Assembly: GCF_001999465.1 (NCBI RefSeq)
Contig: NZ_MQMF01000001.1
Location: 1,240,001-1,304,000 of the forward strand
Reading direction: 5' to 3'
Length of the DNA stretch: 64,000 bases
DNA from: Fictibacillus arsenicus
Lineage (GTDB): Bacteria; Bacillota; Bacilli; Bacillales; Fictibacillaceae
Part shown: in pieces, positions 55,217-64,000 of the stretch
How positions within the stretch are numbered: the stretch's first letter is position 1
Layout: the number at the start of each line of letters is the position of its first letter
Notes under the pieces: model-generated
What the model saw: the letters and a program-made list of their open reading frames with translations, nothing else
Databases searched by the model: none
What the model was told of the DNA's origin: nothing
Position numbers and translations under genes: made by a program

Positions 55217-55440
55217 TATACCGACTCTTTCTTATCACTGGCATCTAAAAGTTTCATCTGTTCAAGCTCCAGCCTCATCTTTTGCGTTTCGATCACATAG
55301 TTATCGTGCTTCAACCTTTCAAGTTCAAGCTCATCTTTTAGCATTTTGTGCTTCAGTTTAGTCTGTGATTGAAAATGCCCCAATACGATTGCGATAATTG
55401 GAATTGAGAATATCATAATGACTGAAATTGTCCCCGTCAT
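55216..55440 (-). CDS. Small membrane protein with coiled coil
   Basis: This 74-residue protein has one N-terminal membrane helix (ISVIMIFSIPIIAIVLGHF) and a charged coiled coil (KHKMLKDELELERLKHDNYV). It resembles PspB-like or conserved Bacillus hypothetical proteins in layout. The ATG at 55440 has AGGAGGA upstream. It is coupled to the next gene. Confidence 0.75.
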   Translation of the reverse strand: MTGTISVIMIFSIPIIAIVLGHFQSQTKLKHKMLKDELELERLKHDNYVIETQKMRLELEQMKLLDASDKKESV

Positions 55441-55525
55441 AGTATTCCTCCTAGAAATTTTTACCTTATGTTCCAATAATACCAAAAATAAACAGAGCTC
55501 GTATAGACAAACCAATAAACTTTAT

Positions 55526-56242
55526 TTAAGACACCGCCTTTTTTACGCCTTCTTTAATAATTTGTTCCGACAATTTAGCCAGTTCCTTCGCTTCTTGCTG
55601 CTGCGGGTAGATCGGCGGATGTACCTCAATATGCACGCTCGCCGGCTTTATCCAGAATCCCTGCTGCTCCATAATTTTATAAGAACCTTTGATCGTAACA
55701 GGAATGATCGGTACACCCGATTTAGTTGCCAGCTTAAAGCTGCCAGCTTTAAATTCAGACATGTGATCCCCTTTGCTTCTTGTCCCCTCAGGAAAAATAA
55801 CAAGAGATGTACCATTTTGAAGCAATTGTGCACCTTCATTAATCGCTTTTACAGACTGGCGCACGTTCTTCCTGTCCATGAAAAGACAGTTCAGCTGCTC
55901 CATCCACGTTCCGATAAACGGCATTTTTTTCACTTCTATCTTGGATATAAAAGCTTTTGGCTTATGTATATATCCCAGTAAGAGAGGAATATCAAAATTC
56001 CCTTGATGATTACTTACAAAAAGCACTGCCGTATCTTTCGGAATATTTTCTTCCCCGCTTACCGAAACGTTCGATCCAGTAAGCTTTACTAAAGAACGAG
56101 CCCATTCTTTCGCTTTTTTATCAGCTAATTCATCACGTTCTTGAATACGTCCAGATTTCTGCAGGCTCTTTACGCGATTTAATGAAGGTATTAATTTAAT
56201 TAATACCGTCCAAAAATAAGCAAACCAAATAATCGTTCTCAA
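55526..56242 (-). CDS. plsC: 1-acyl-sn-glycerol-3-phosphate acyltransferase
   Basis: This 238-residue membrane-bound acyltransferase makes phosphatidic acid. The NHX4D motif is NHQGNFD near residue 77, followed by the FPEGTRSKGD block near 150 and VPIIPVTI near 185. One or two N-terminal hydrophobic segments anchor it. It follows the SLAP-domain gene by 13 bp and is probably co-transcribed with it. Confidence 0.93.
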   Translation of the reverse strand: MRTIIWFAYFWTVLIKLIPSLNRVKSLQKSGRIQERDELADKKAKEWARSLVKLTGSNVSVSGEENIPKDTAVLFVSNHQGNFDIPLLLGYIHKPKAFISKIEVKKMPFIGTWMEQLNCLFMDRKNVRQSVKAINEGAQLLQNGTSLVIFPEGTRSKGDHMSEFKAGSFKLATKSGVPIIPVTIKGSYKIMEQQGFWIKPASVHIEVHPPIYPQQQEAKELAKLSEQIIKEGVKKAVS

Positions 56243-56255
56243 AACTTCTCATCCT

Positions 56256-56633
56256 TTAACTAATTATTAACACACCTGAATCACCACTATCAGGTGTATC
56301 TATCAAACATCCCGCTGGAAATATAAACGTCCAAGGCATACTTGTTTCAGCAGGTATCTCTAACGTATAAGCTGACTCAAACTCACCTGAAGTCCGATTC
56401 TTCTCTTTATATACGACTTTCTTGCCTAAAAGTGACATCGGAATTTTAAAATAATTGTTTAATAAAACCGTTACCAAAAATTCTCGCTTATGATTAAATG
56501 CAGTTTTTAATATTACAACCTGCTTTTCATTTTTCCCTTCAATATTGATTGCAGAAAATATACGCTCAATCTCGTTTCTGTCTTTTTCCGCTAAAGTCCT
56601 GTCCCACGTGGATTCGAATACCAATTTTTGCAA
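56256..56633 (-). CDS. SLAP-domain-like protein
   Basis: This 125-residue protein resembles the SLAP domain of Bacillus: start QKLVFESTWDRTLAEKDR, middle VTVLLNNYFKIPMSLLGKKVVY and end IPAETSMPWTFIFPAG. In B. cereus-type organisms SLAP proteins go with the accessory Sec system and S-layer. Here there is no signal peptide and no secA2/secH nearby. It shares an operon with plsC. Confidence 0.7.
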   Translation of the reverse strand: MQKLVFESTWDRTLAEKDRNEIERIFSAINIEGKNEKQVVILKTAFNHKREFLVTVLLNNYFKIPMSLLGKKVVYKEKNRTSGEFESAYTLEIPAETSMPWTFIFPAGCLIDTPDSGDSGVLIIS

Positions 56634-56768
56634 GGTTTATCACCCTTTCGATTCATCTTATCATAAATTTTTATTCACTTTTTCATAAAAAGAGGTTATT
56701 CCGACAATTTTCTTGGGTATATCTTCCTTGTGTACAAATAACCAAAATTAGAAAGGGATGTGAATTAT

Positions 56769-58241
56769 TTGAAAAAATGGTTTTTTGCTTTACTTGTAGT
56801 ATGTGTCATGCTTGCTCCGATAAGTGCCATGGCTGCAGGAAATGAATCCTCAAAAGCCCAAACTCAGACATTGCCGGTTAACCTTCTAGAAATCGACTCT
56901 GCTGTGACTGCATTTTCTGATTTTACCGTAAGTGATTCTATGCGTAAATTAAGCGGCTCCATTCATTTAAACGGAAATGTACCAGATGCTGAAAATAAAA
57001 TGCGCCCGGTATACAAGTTTAAGCTTGAAAATAAAACGATGGATACATTGAGCAATTTAACGGTAAACATCCCTTATCCCCCTGGAACACAGCTAGATAC
57101 TACATATCCTCCTGAAGTACTGATAACTGAAACTAACAAAAACCGCAACAAAGAAGATATCATTGCAAATTATGATACTACAACAGGCATTAAACTTACG
57201 CTTCCTGAAATGGAGAAGGATGAGATTTTAACTTTTGATGTGAAGTTTTTCTTGCTTCCATTAGAAAATGATGAAGAAGAAACCGTTATAGATCTTCACA
57301 AAGTAACAATTAAACCTGAAGCGAAAGTCGTGGAATGGTTTAAAGAGGATGTAAAAGTAAGACTGATGCTGATGATGCATAACTCAAACAGCATAATGAT
57401 GGAAAAAGTGATGCTGAAATTAAAGCTGCCTGAAGGAATTGATATACAAGATGTAATGGTTACTGGCATTGATGGTGCTACCGTAACGATCAGAGATGGC
57501 TATGCATTTATTTATCTCCCTAAGATGGTAAAAGGGGATTCAAATATTATCCTCCATTTTAACATGAAGAAAATGCAAGGATGGGATAAACTTCATCTTC
57601 CTCTGATGATTGGAATGGATGGAATGACTGATGTATCTCTTACTCCGCTCACGTTTACTTTAAAAGATATACCTGATATCGACTGGACTAAGATTATGGC
57701 AAAAGGCGATTTTATGGCTGAAATGAAAAAAGGTAAGCTTTTCTTAGATTATAAACTGAACATCGACAACAAAAACACTGCAGCTGCAAAAATGTATAAA
57801 CTGCGTTTGATTCTTCCTAAATCAGTTAACATTCAAGACCTTAAAGTCTCTGGTTTAGAAGGCGCAAAAATTGAAATGGATACAGAAGGTGTTATCTGGA
57901 TCATCATCCCTTCTTTAAACGCAGGAATGTCAAACCTTCATGTAAGCTTAACGGGAACGTACACAGGTTCTTCAAGTGATCTATCCACTGACATCGTGAC
58001 AGAAGGTTCAAATGGAGTTACCGCAACACTCTCAACAACCGTTAAAGGCATGACTTCGACTGACAGTGACACGACTGAGGTCATCACAGTTGAGAAACCA
58101 ACAAATGCTTCAGGCGGATCAGGGAACACCCTTCCTAAGACAGGAAGTCCTTTCAGTCAGTTAACTTGGTCCATGCTCGGATCACTTTTTGTACTATTAG
58201 GAATTGGTCTGTATGTTAAAGCAGCCCGGATGCAGGCATGA
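56769..58241 (+). CDS. LPXTG surface protein with repeated beta domains
   Basis: This 490-residue wall-anchored protein has a signal peptide (FFALLVVCVMLAPISAMAAG) and ends in the sorting signal LPKTG, a hydrophobic helix and a basic tail. Two internal domains share the pattern LP(E/K)(G/S)(I/V)(D/N)IQD(V/L) followed by a TG(I/L)-(D/E)GA segment (near residues 222 and 358), so it contains a duplicated beta domain. The TTG at 56769 is the better start (GAAAGGG 11 bases upstream). It overlaps the sortase gene by 4 bp. Confidence 0.9.
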   Translation: MKKWFFALLVVCVMLAPISAMAAGNESSKAQTQTLPVNLLEIDSAVTAFSDFTVSDSMRKLSGSIHLNGNVPDAENKMRPVYKFKLENKTMDTLSNLTVNIPYPPGTQLDTTYPPEVLITETNKNRNKEDIIANYDTTTGIKLTLPEMEKDEILTFDVKFFLLPLENDEEETVIDLHKVTIKPEAKVVEWFKEDVKVRLMLMMHNSNSIMMEKVMLKLKLPEGIDIQDVMVTGIDGATVTIRDGYAFIYLPKMVKGDSNIILHFNMKKMQGWDKLHLPLMIGMDGMTDVSLTPLTFTLKDIPDIDWTKIMAKGDFMAEMKKGKLFLDYKLNIDNKNTAAAKMYKLRLILPKSVNIQDLKVSGLEGAKIEMDTEGVIWIIIPSLNAGMSNLHVSLTGTYTGSSSDLSTDIVTEGSNGVTATLSTTVKGMTSTDSDTTEVITVEKPTNASGGSGNTLPKTGSPFSQLTWSMLGSLFVLLGIGLYVKAARMQA

Positions 58242-58882
58242 ATAAAAAGACGTTAAAACGCGGAGGAATTGCAGTATTTCTTCTTGGCATCGCGCTCCTT
58301 ATTCTTCCGGTAATAACAGGCTGGCAGACCAGCAGTGACCAACAGGCACTTGAAAAGGAATGGAATGACCTAAACACATCTTATGATAATCCTTTTACTC
58401 TTCCTTCCGTTAAAGCTGCTAAACCACCAGAAACTAAAAATGAAGAAAATCCAAACACATCTGAATCATCTAAGAAAATAGCTATGGAAAAAGGCGTTAT
58501 AGGGAAAATGTCGATTCCGAAAATAGGTCTAGAATCTATGATGGTTCCTGGTGTTACACAAAAAGATCTTCAAAATGCGATAGGATGGATGACTTCAACA
58601 TCTTTTCCTGGAGAAAAAGGAAACACCGTGATGGCAGGTCATCGCTCTCACACATACGGCCAGTTCTTTCACCGTTTAAATGAAGTGGATAAAGGCGACA
58701 CGGTAAAAGTAGAAACCACTACTGGACCGATTCTGTACAGAGTATATGAAAAAACCGTCGTGAAGCCAGACAACCTTTCTGTCTTAGAAGCTAAAAAAGA
58801 AGAAGAGATCACATTAATAACATGTGAACCTCTCTATTCTAACGAGTTTCGTCTCATAGTAAGAGCAGAACGCATTAATTAA
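58238..58882 (+). CDS. Class D sortase
   Basis: This 214-residue membrane-anchored transpeptidase has one N-terminal helix (residues 9-28). The catalytic His is in MAGHRSHTYGQFF, the Cys in TLITCEPLYSNEFR and the Arg in RLIVRAERI. The translational coupling to the LPXTG gene (ATGA overlap) marks that protein as its dedicated substrate. Confidence 0.94.
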   Translation: MNKKTLKRGGIAVFLLGIALLILPVITGWQTSSDQQALEKEWNDLNTSYDNPFTLPSVKAAKPPETKNEENPNTSESSKKIAMEKGVIGKMSIPKIGLESMMVPGVTQKDLQNAIGWMTSTSFPGEKGNTVMAGHRSHTYGQFFHRLNEVDKGDTVKVETTTGPILYRVYEKTVVKPDNLSVLEAKKEEEITLITCEPLYSNEFRLIVRAERIN

Positions 58883-58885
58883 TAG

Positions 58886-58933
58886 AAAAAGCTGGTTCAT
58901 AACGTGTTTAACACGATTCGAGCCAGCTTTCTC
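58886..58933. terminator. Bidirectional terminator after the sortase gene
   Basis: AAAGCTGGTTC and GAGCCAGCTTT pair, with an inner GTGTT/AACAC; convergent genes on both sides. Confidence 0.88.
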
Positions 58934-58935
58934 TT

Positions 58936-59493
58936 TTATTCATATATAGAACTCGCAGCTTTCAGCAAATTTGATTTTGCCTTCTTTGAGTCTGTCTCTT
59001 CTTCTTTTAAATATTCCATTTTATGATACAGACCGTCCTCTTCCCATGCTAAAATCGGCAAGTCTGAACTTCCAGAGAAATAAGCTTTTATTCCGTTCTC
59101 AAGCTTAACCTTTTCGTTCGTTTCCAGTTTTTCGGCATTCGGAAGAAAGTTAGAGATCCGGTAAGCTAAATAGACATTTTTGCCTTCTTGCCTCGGATAA
59201 AAAACAGAGTCGAGAAGTATGTTTCTTTTTTCTCCCCAATCTGAAATTTGAAAAGTGGATAAAGCCACTTTGAACGGTAGCTTATCAGGCAGTTCTAAAT
59301 CAAACGGAAGAGCCTTTTGCGCCTCTTCTTTTGAAACCTGTTCATAATATCTCGGGTAAGCCCCTTTTATATAGTCCTGGAGTTTTAAGTTTTTGTCATT
59401 TAACGTACCTTGCCCAGCACCGCTTGAACAGCCAGCCAGAAAGACAATGATAACCAGATAAACAAACAGCTTCTGCTTACTCAACCGCCCCAC
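58936..59493 (-). CDS. Lipoprotein of unknown function
   Basis: This 185-residue secreted lipoprotein has a signal helix with lipobox FLAGC and a beta-rich domain with DLELPDKLPFKVALSTF, a DUF4367-like layout of Bacillus carbohydrate- or sporulation-linked lipoproteins. Start is GTG at 59493 or TTG at 59484; both have purine-rich sites upstream. It is monocistronic. Role unknown. Confidence 0.78.
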   Translation of the reverse strand: MGRLSKQKLFVYLVIIVFLAGCSSGAGQGTLNDKNLKLQDYIKGAYPRYYEQVSKEEAQKALPFDLELPDKLPFKVALSTFQISDWGEKRNILLDSVFYPRQEGKNVYLAYRISNFLPNAEKLETNEKVKLENGIKAYFSGSSDLPILAWEEDGLYHKMEYLKEEETDSKKAKSNLLKAASSIYE

Positions 59494-59543
59494 CCATTCC
59501 TTTATTTTTTGCTGTTTTGCTATACATTGTTGCTCTTGGAAGC

Positions 59544-59675
59544 AGTTGATTTCCGTTACAGGATGCTCGCTTTCCGCGGGGCGTGCGGTGAGCCCCCTAG
59601 GCTTTATCAGCCTTCCGTGGTCTCACCTGTCACGCTGATCCCGCAGGAGTCCCGCACCTTGCACTCCAATCAACA
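59544..59675. repeat. Dispersed palindrome-ended element, short form (copy 6)
   Basis: This 132-bp copy begins AGTTGATT and ends AATCAACA, with CTTTCCGCGGGGCGTGCGG and GTCTCACCTGTCACGCTGATC in the core. The flank TGTCAATGAAGAG continues the conservation. It lies between the lipoprotein and nucleotidase genes. Confidence 0.85.
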
Positions 59676-59713
59676 TGTCAATGAAGAGAAAGAACAAATA
59701 AAAGCAATAGTAT

Positions 59714-61294
59714 TTATTTTTTGGAAAATGGTACTTTGACTCTCCAGTTATGATCACACGATGCCTGTATTGTACCTCTTTTTAGCAGATAGTTAGCCAT
59801 CAGTTCCGAAACATCAATTGGAATATCCTTTACAACACGTTTTCCTTTGAACATTTGGTAGTCTCCTCCACCGCCTGCACGGTAGTTGTTCATTACTACT
59901 TGATACAGTGCGTGATCATCTACCTCATTACCTTTGAAGATTAATTCAGTAATTCTTTTTCCAAAAGGTTTTGATAGATCGATCGTATATCGGATGCCTT
60001 CCCACATGTCATAATTGTAGTGCTGCGGCTTAGGAACAGAAAATGCCGGATTCACACCTACTGTACCATCCTCATTCAATACAAAATAAGAAGCCGATCT
60101 CTCTAAAGCCTCTCTCATGTCAGTGCCTGTGATCTCAACGACTTTTAAAGTATTTGGATAAATGTAGTTCGAAACGATATCGCGCATCGTTACAAGGGAA
60201 GAGAACCCTTTTGAACGATTATCAAATAAAGCGGTACTTGAAATCTCTGTACCCGCAGCATCCAACTGCACTTTATTAATAAACTCGATTAAAGGAGTGT
60301 CTCTTAATCTCGTTTCCATCGGATCAGTTATCTCCATATCTCCCTCAATAACGCCGATCGGCTGATCCAGCCATTCCTGAGCTTTTTCTTCGTATGGAGC
60401 AATTAAGTTAAGTACAGTCTGATCAGGATCATAGCCTTTTGCAGAAAGAAGAGTAGATTTTTTACTGACCACTTCCCAAGACCCGCTATTATTTCTAATT
60501 GTTACTTCTACATGACCTACCGAAGTTCCTTGTGTACCTGGCTGAATAACCTTTACACCATTTATTTCGCTATTTTCTATGAGACGATGCTGATGACCAG
60601 TTAAAAGGACATCGATCCCCTCAACCTCCATACATAACTGATAGCCTTGATTTTCCCCGGTCAAAGTCTCTATCGGTTCGCCAGATTCTATGTCTCTTTC
60701 AAATCCTCCATGATAGGAAACAATCACAATATCTGCCTTTTCTTCTAAAACCGGAACCCATTTTTTTGCCGTTTCGACGGCATCAAGAAAGGCTATGCCT
60801 TTTATATGTTCAGGGTTCTCCCAATTAGGTATATGTTGCGTCGTAAGACCAAGGACAGCTATTTTACAGCCGCTTCTGAAATTTTTTATGAGATAAGGCT
60901 TCCCAAAAAGAGGTTCACATGACTCCTCCCATACAATATTTGCAGACAGCCATGGAAAATTCGATTCATTTACTGTTTTCTGTAAAAGAGGAAGCCCATA
61001 GTTAAATTCATGGTTTCCGATCACAGCTGCATCAAACTCAAGCTCGTTTAATAAAAGCGCCATGGGATTAATAGATTCTGTCCCCATCCTTGCGTAATGA
61101 TAGGTAAGCGGCGTTCCTTGAATGAGATCACCGTTATCAATTAACAAACAGTTATCCCGCTTTTTCATTTCCTCTTTAATAAGCGCTGCAGCCTTAGCAA
61201 GCCCCAACTCCGCTTTTTCGTTGTTTCCATACGTTAATGGGAGCACGTTTCCATGTATATCACTCGTTACGTATATATGGATGGTTTCTTCCAA
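59714..61294 (-). CDS. Bifunctional metallophosphatase/5'-nucleotidase
   Basis: This 526-residue two-domain phosphoesterase has the metallophos motifs TSDIHGN near residue 10, NGDLIQGTP near 53, GNHEFNYG near 93 and LLTGHQHRL near 230. The C-terminal 5'-nucleotidase domain has YRAGGGGDYQMF-type substrate-binding aromatics. There is no signal peptide, so it acts in the cytosol, like YunD. The TTG start at 61294 has GGGAAGG 8 bases upstream. Confidence 0.9.
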   Translation of the reverse strand: MEETIHIYVTSDIHGNVLPLTYGNNEKAELGLAKAAALIKEEMKKRDNCLLIDNGDLIQGTPLTYHYARMGTESINPMALLLNELEFDAAVIGNHEFNYGLPLLQKTVNESNFPWLSANIVWEESCEPLFGKPYLIKNFRSGCKIAVLGLTTQHIPNWENPEHIKGIAFLDAVETAKKWVPVLEEKADIVIVSYHGGFERDIESGEPIETLTGENQGYQLCMEVEGIDVLLTGHQHRLIENSEINGVKVIQPGTQGTSVGHVEVTIRNNSGSWEVVSKKSTLLSAKGYDPDQTVLNLIAPYEEKAQEWLDQPIGVIEGDMEITDPMETRLRDTPLIEFINKVQLDAAGTEISSTALFDNRSKGFSSLVTMRDIVSNYIYPNTLKVVEITGTDMREALERSASYFVLNEDGTVGVNPAFSVPKPQHYNYDMWEGIRYTIDLSKPFGKRITELIFKGNEVDDHALYQVVMNNYRAGGGGDYQMFKGKRVVKDIPIDVSELMANYLLKRGTIQASCDHNWRVKVPFSKK

Positions 61295-61449
61295 AACATC
61301 GACCTTCCCTCTATAATCCTAGTACTCGTATTATACTATTTAAACGATATTAAGAAGAAACGCGTTTTCTCATTTTTTTGTAAAATCATTCAGAGGATTC
61401 GACATTATTTCCGCGGGAATAATCAGTATTCTACAAAAATAGTTAGATA

Positions 61450-61491
61450 AAAAAAGCCTAAGCATCCAAATGGATTACTTAGGCTTTTAAG
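61450..61491. terminator. Terminator after the inhA gene
   Basis: AAAAGCCTAAGTAATCCA and TGGATGCTTAGGCTTTT pair, with T-run on the minus strand. Confidence 0.9.
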
Positions 61492-61492
61492 A

Positions 61493-63883
61493 TTACTTAG
61501 AAATTTTAATTTTTGCAGTACTGCGATCTGCAGCTTCTTCTAATACTTCAATCTTTAATCCGTAAGAAGGAAGCTTTAAACCAGAGTACGGGCTAGATGG
61601 ACTCCAGTAGTTTGCAGTATCATCAAACAATGATACAGGTGCTTTTGCTGCTTGATACATGTGATTTCCTTGTCCATAATCCACATCAAGTGCAGCACCC
61701 TTCACTTTACTGAATGTTGCATCATAGATTTGGTAGCGCGTGCTTGCCAAATCACCAGTTGCAGCATTTCCACCCCAGTGGTGAACATTTTGGTGAGCGT
61801 CAACTACACCGACAAACCCTTTACCAGGATGTGAGCCAACCCAGTTGTTGTCATAAGCACTATTCACATACCAGATGACCATACCAGGATCATAAGACAT
61901 GATAGAATTGCCGCGCTTTAAGTGAGCAAGACCATCATCCACGCCATCATGGTTACGCCATTCAACTAAATAGTAATGGGACTTCGATTCTTTCCCTTGA
62001 TGTTTTTCAAAATGATCTAAAGCAAACTTAGGTGTTCCTTCAGCTCCATCTTCAAAAACAGTTGCCCCATCCTTCGTTACTTTTACATTATCAACGAAGA
62101 AACCTTCAAGAGATGTACCCCAGTCCGTCATATAGCGGAATTGGAGTTTAATGTTTTGTCCTGCATACTGACTTAAATCAAGGGTTTCATGTACCCATCC
62201 GTTAGATGAGCCAGTGTAGCCAGGAAGATTGTCTTTAATATCAGGGTATCCGTCAACTACTAAATCACTATTTGTGTTAGGTGTAGATAGGGATTTCCAA
62301 GTAGCCCCGTTATCAGTAGAAACCTGAACCATCGCATAATCCCAGTTTGATTCAATCTTATACCAAGCGTCATAATCTAACTTTGCAGATGTTGCGCCCG
62401 TTAAATCAATGTTTGTTACCATCTTATGATCGATTTCATCGCCTCTTCCGCCATAATATGCGTAAGAGCCAGATGCAGGTGTCGTAATTTGATTTACTTG
62501 ATCAGGCAAGTTGATACGAACTGCATCCTCATTCGTACCTTTTGTAGATGCTTGGTCAAGAGTAACTGTAACACCGTTTTTGCCAAGAGAGCTTGTATTT
62601 AAAGTCTTGCCTTGCAGCCATTTTCCACCGATAGTAGATTGATAGAATTCTTTTGCAAGCGGGCTGAATCCAGTTGGTTCTGTTCCTGGAATCTCCCCAG
62701 CCCAGCTGCCGCTAGACATGATCGACCAATAAGAAACAGGCTCACCATAAGGAGAAGAATAAACCGTATCATACTCATCCGGATAATTTAGATCGTGGCC
62801 AAATTCATGTGCGAATACACCAGTTGCTCCATCTTCTGGCTCAATTGTGTAATCATATGCACCCATTGCTCCGCCCCAGTATGGAACAGTTGCTGTTGAA
62901 CCAGGAATCGCATAAACTCCGCCAAGATTCCAGCGGTGAGACCAGATTGCGTCACCACCTAAGCTTCCGCCGCCAGCTTCTTCACCTACACCAGCGTGAA
63001 CAACCATTAAGTGATCAACAAGTCCGTCTGGCTCACGCTTGTTTCCGTCACCATCAAGGTCGTAAATATCTTCTTTATCATATAGTGTTAGATCAACACC
63101 ATTAGCTGCAGCTGCTGCTAATGCTTCAGCTACTAGATTACGAGGTCTAGAGTCATTGTCAGAAGCGTTGTTTCCGCCGTACCAAGCTGCATCGTTTTTA
63201 GCTGTATACCAGCCATAAACATCTCCATCAATCGTATAAGATCCGCCTGATTGCTGCAGGTAGAACTGTTTCATAGAAACCATGTTCTTACCGTTAGGAC
63301 CTGTATAGCCATTATCTCCAAAAATCATATCGCGATAGTGCTGCTGCGTATATTTTGGATAATGGAAATCCGTTTCAGAAGGTGTTATGCTGCCTTCTTT
63401 ATAGTCATTATAATCAATTAATAAAACTAAAACTTGGTCTTTACGCACATCACCACTGTACGTTTCAGCTTGTACACCATCTAATGATGAAATAGTAGCA
63501 GTACTAGATTTCTTACCGCCTTTTCCAGGAGATGTCGTCGTAGAACCGCTGTCAGTTGAAGACTTCATCTGACCCTTCAAATATTTAGCCGTTGCATCAA
63601 CATCATGCTTCTCGTGAAGGTGAACTGAACTTCCACCTGCACGTTTTTTCAAATATTTATTTAGCTCTGCCTCTTGTTGTTGTGGAGTTAACCCCGCTTT
63701 GATGACGCCACGCTCTGTCAATGACTTGATTAAGCGGTCCTGATTGACTATCCCTAGGTCAACCGGTGCCACGTCTTCATTGTGTTTTTTAGCAGCAACC
63801 GGATCTACTGATGCTGGACTTGTCCAAAGAAACGTCCCCGCGAGAACCGAAGCTGCCGCAAAACTAGTAAGAACTCGTTTCAT
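61493..63883 (-). CDS. Immune inhibitor A family metalloprotease (M6)
   Basis: This 796-residue secreted protease has a signal peptide (residues 1-26), a propeptide with a Ser/Thr/Gly linker near 110-135 and the M6 catalytic domain with the zinc motif AHEFGHDLNYPDEYD near residue 360. A middle beta domain with SYAYYGGRGDEIDHKM (MAM/VEG-like) and a C-terminal VEG-like part follow. InhA-type proteases degrade host antimicrobial peptides in B. thuringiensis and help free spores from exosporium. GGGGGAA precedes the ATG. It is monocistronic. Confidence 0.94.
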   Translation of the reverse strand: MKRVLTSFAAASVLAGTFLWTSPASVDPVAAKKHNEDVAPVDLGIVNQDRLIKSLTERGVIKAGLTPQQQEAELNKYLKKRAGGSSVHLHEKHDVDATAKYLKGQMKSSTDSGSTTTSPGKGGKKSSTATISSLDGVQAETYSGDVRKDQVLVLLIDYNDYKEGSITPSETDFHYPKYTQQHYRDMIFGDNGYTGPNGKNMVSMKQFYLQQSGGSYTIDGDVYGWYTAKNDAAWYGGNNASDNDSRPRNLVAEALAAAAANGVDLTLYDKEDIYDLDGDGNKREPDGLVDHLMVVHAGVGEEAGGGSLGGDAIWSHRWNLGGVYAIPGSTATVPYWGGAMGAYDYTIEPEDGATGVFAHEFGHDLNYPDEYDTVYSSPYGEPVSYWSIMSSGSWAGEIPGTEPTGFSPLAKEFYQSTIGGKWLQGKTLNTSSLGKNGVTVTLDQASTKGTNEDAVRINLPDQVNQITTPASGSYAYYGGRGDEIDHKMVTNIDLTGATSAKLDYDAWYKIESNWDYAMVQVSTDNGATWKSLSTPNTNSDLVVDGYPDIKDNLPGYTGSSNGWVHETLDLSQYAGQNIKLQFRYMTDWGTSLEGFFVDNVKVTKDGATVFEDGAEGTPKFALDHFEKHQGKESKSHYYLVEWRNHDGVDDGLAHLKRGNSIMSYDPGMVIWYVNSAYDNNWVGSHPGKGFVGVVDAHQNVHHWGGNAATGDLASTRYQIYDATFSKVKGAALDVDYGQGNHMYQAAKAPVSLFDDTANYWSPSSPYSGLKLPSYGLKIEVLEEAADRSTAKIKISK

Positions 63884-64000
63884 CCCTTACATTCCCCCTA
63901 ACAGAATTTTCGCATTTTTGCGACTTTTTAATTTTAACATAAAAATTTTCCATTAAATGTGAGGAATTTTAACTATTTTTGTTATTTTTAATAGTATTAT

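Overview
The window comes from the chromosome of an endospore-forming Bacillaceae bacterium. It carries a GerA-type germination operon, the cortex hydrolase/coat pair cwlJ-gerQ, spo0M, an orphan KinA/KinE-like kinase, a Spo0A-like box and candidate sigma-B and sigma-E promoters. Gene order follows the Bacillus subtilis ywj-ywi and ywh-ywd regions: clsB/ywjE beside fadF/ywjF, uvsE/ywjD, argS-ywiB, speE-speB, pbpG, ywhD, ywfO-ywgA, lipL, pta, hemQ, cwlJ-gerQ, ywdK, ywdI. A fused isobutyryl-CoA mutase (IcmF) beside a butyryl-CoA oxidation cluster suggests Fictibacillus or a relative; the genus is a guess. No rRNA, tRNA, prophage, transposase gene or CRISPR array was seen.

Layout. 0.1-5.7 kb: a three-gene ger operon (minus strand) flanked by three CBO0543-like membrane protein genes. 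5.8-18.1 kb: a minus-strand acyl-CoA block read fadF, thiolase, 3-hydroxyacyl-CoA dehydrogenase, two acyl-CoA dehydrogenases, meaB, a TetR regulator and icmF. A TetR-type operator precedes both fadF and the thiolase gene, and a consensus cre site also precedes the thiolase gene. Together these would isomerise isobutyryl-CoA and butyryl-CoA and oxidise butyryl-CoA to acetyl-CoA; the enoyl-CoA hydratase is not in the window. 18.1-28.6 kb: clsB, uvsE, a hydrolase, XapX and DinB proteins, argS-ywiB, an MDR reductase, a histidine kinase and an AmiS/UreI-like channel. 28.9-36.5 kb: speE-speB, a probable holin-like type I toxin missed by ORF calling, an amidohydrolase, pbpG and ywhD. 36.6-50 kb: purine permease with PurBox pair, a lipoprotein, ywfO-ywgA, methyltransferase-lipL, pta, a Csp-like copper protein, spo0M, hemQ, cwlJ-gerQ and small ywd genes. 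50-64 kb: carbonic anhydrase, stress and redox proteins, YajQ, plsC, an LPXTG protein with its class D sortase, a 5'-nucleotidase-like enzyme and an immune inhibitor A metalloprotease.

Two dispersed repeat systems are the most unusual content. (1) Nine intergenic mini-arrays consist of 20- or 21-bp tandem units. Each locus has its own unit variant, but most share a core like GTGGATAAA/GTGGATTnA, and the period is held exactly in most arrays. (2) Six intergenic copies of a palindrome-ended element (AGTTGATT...AATCAACT) occur in two sizes, about 132 bp and about 213 bp; the larger carries an extra internal module. Neither matches a family I can name with confidence.
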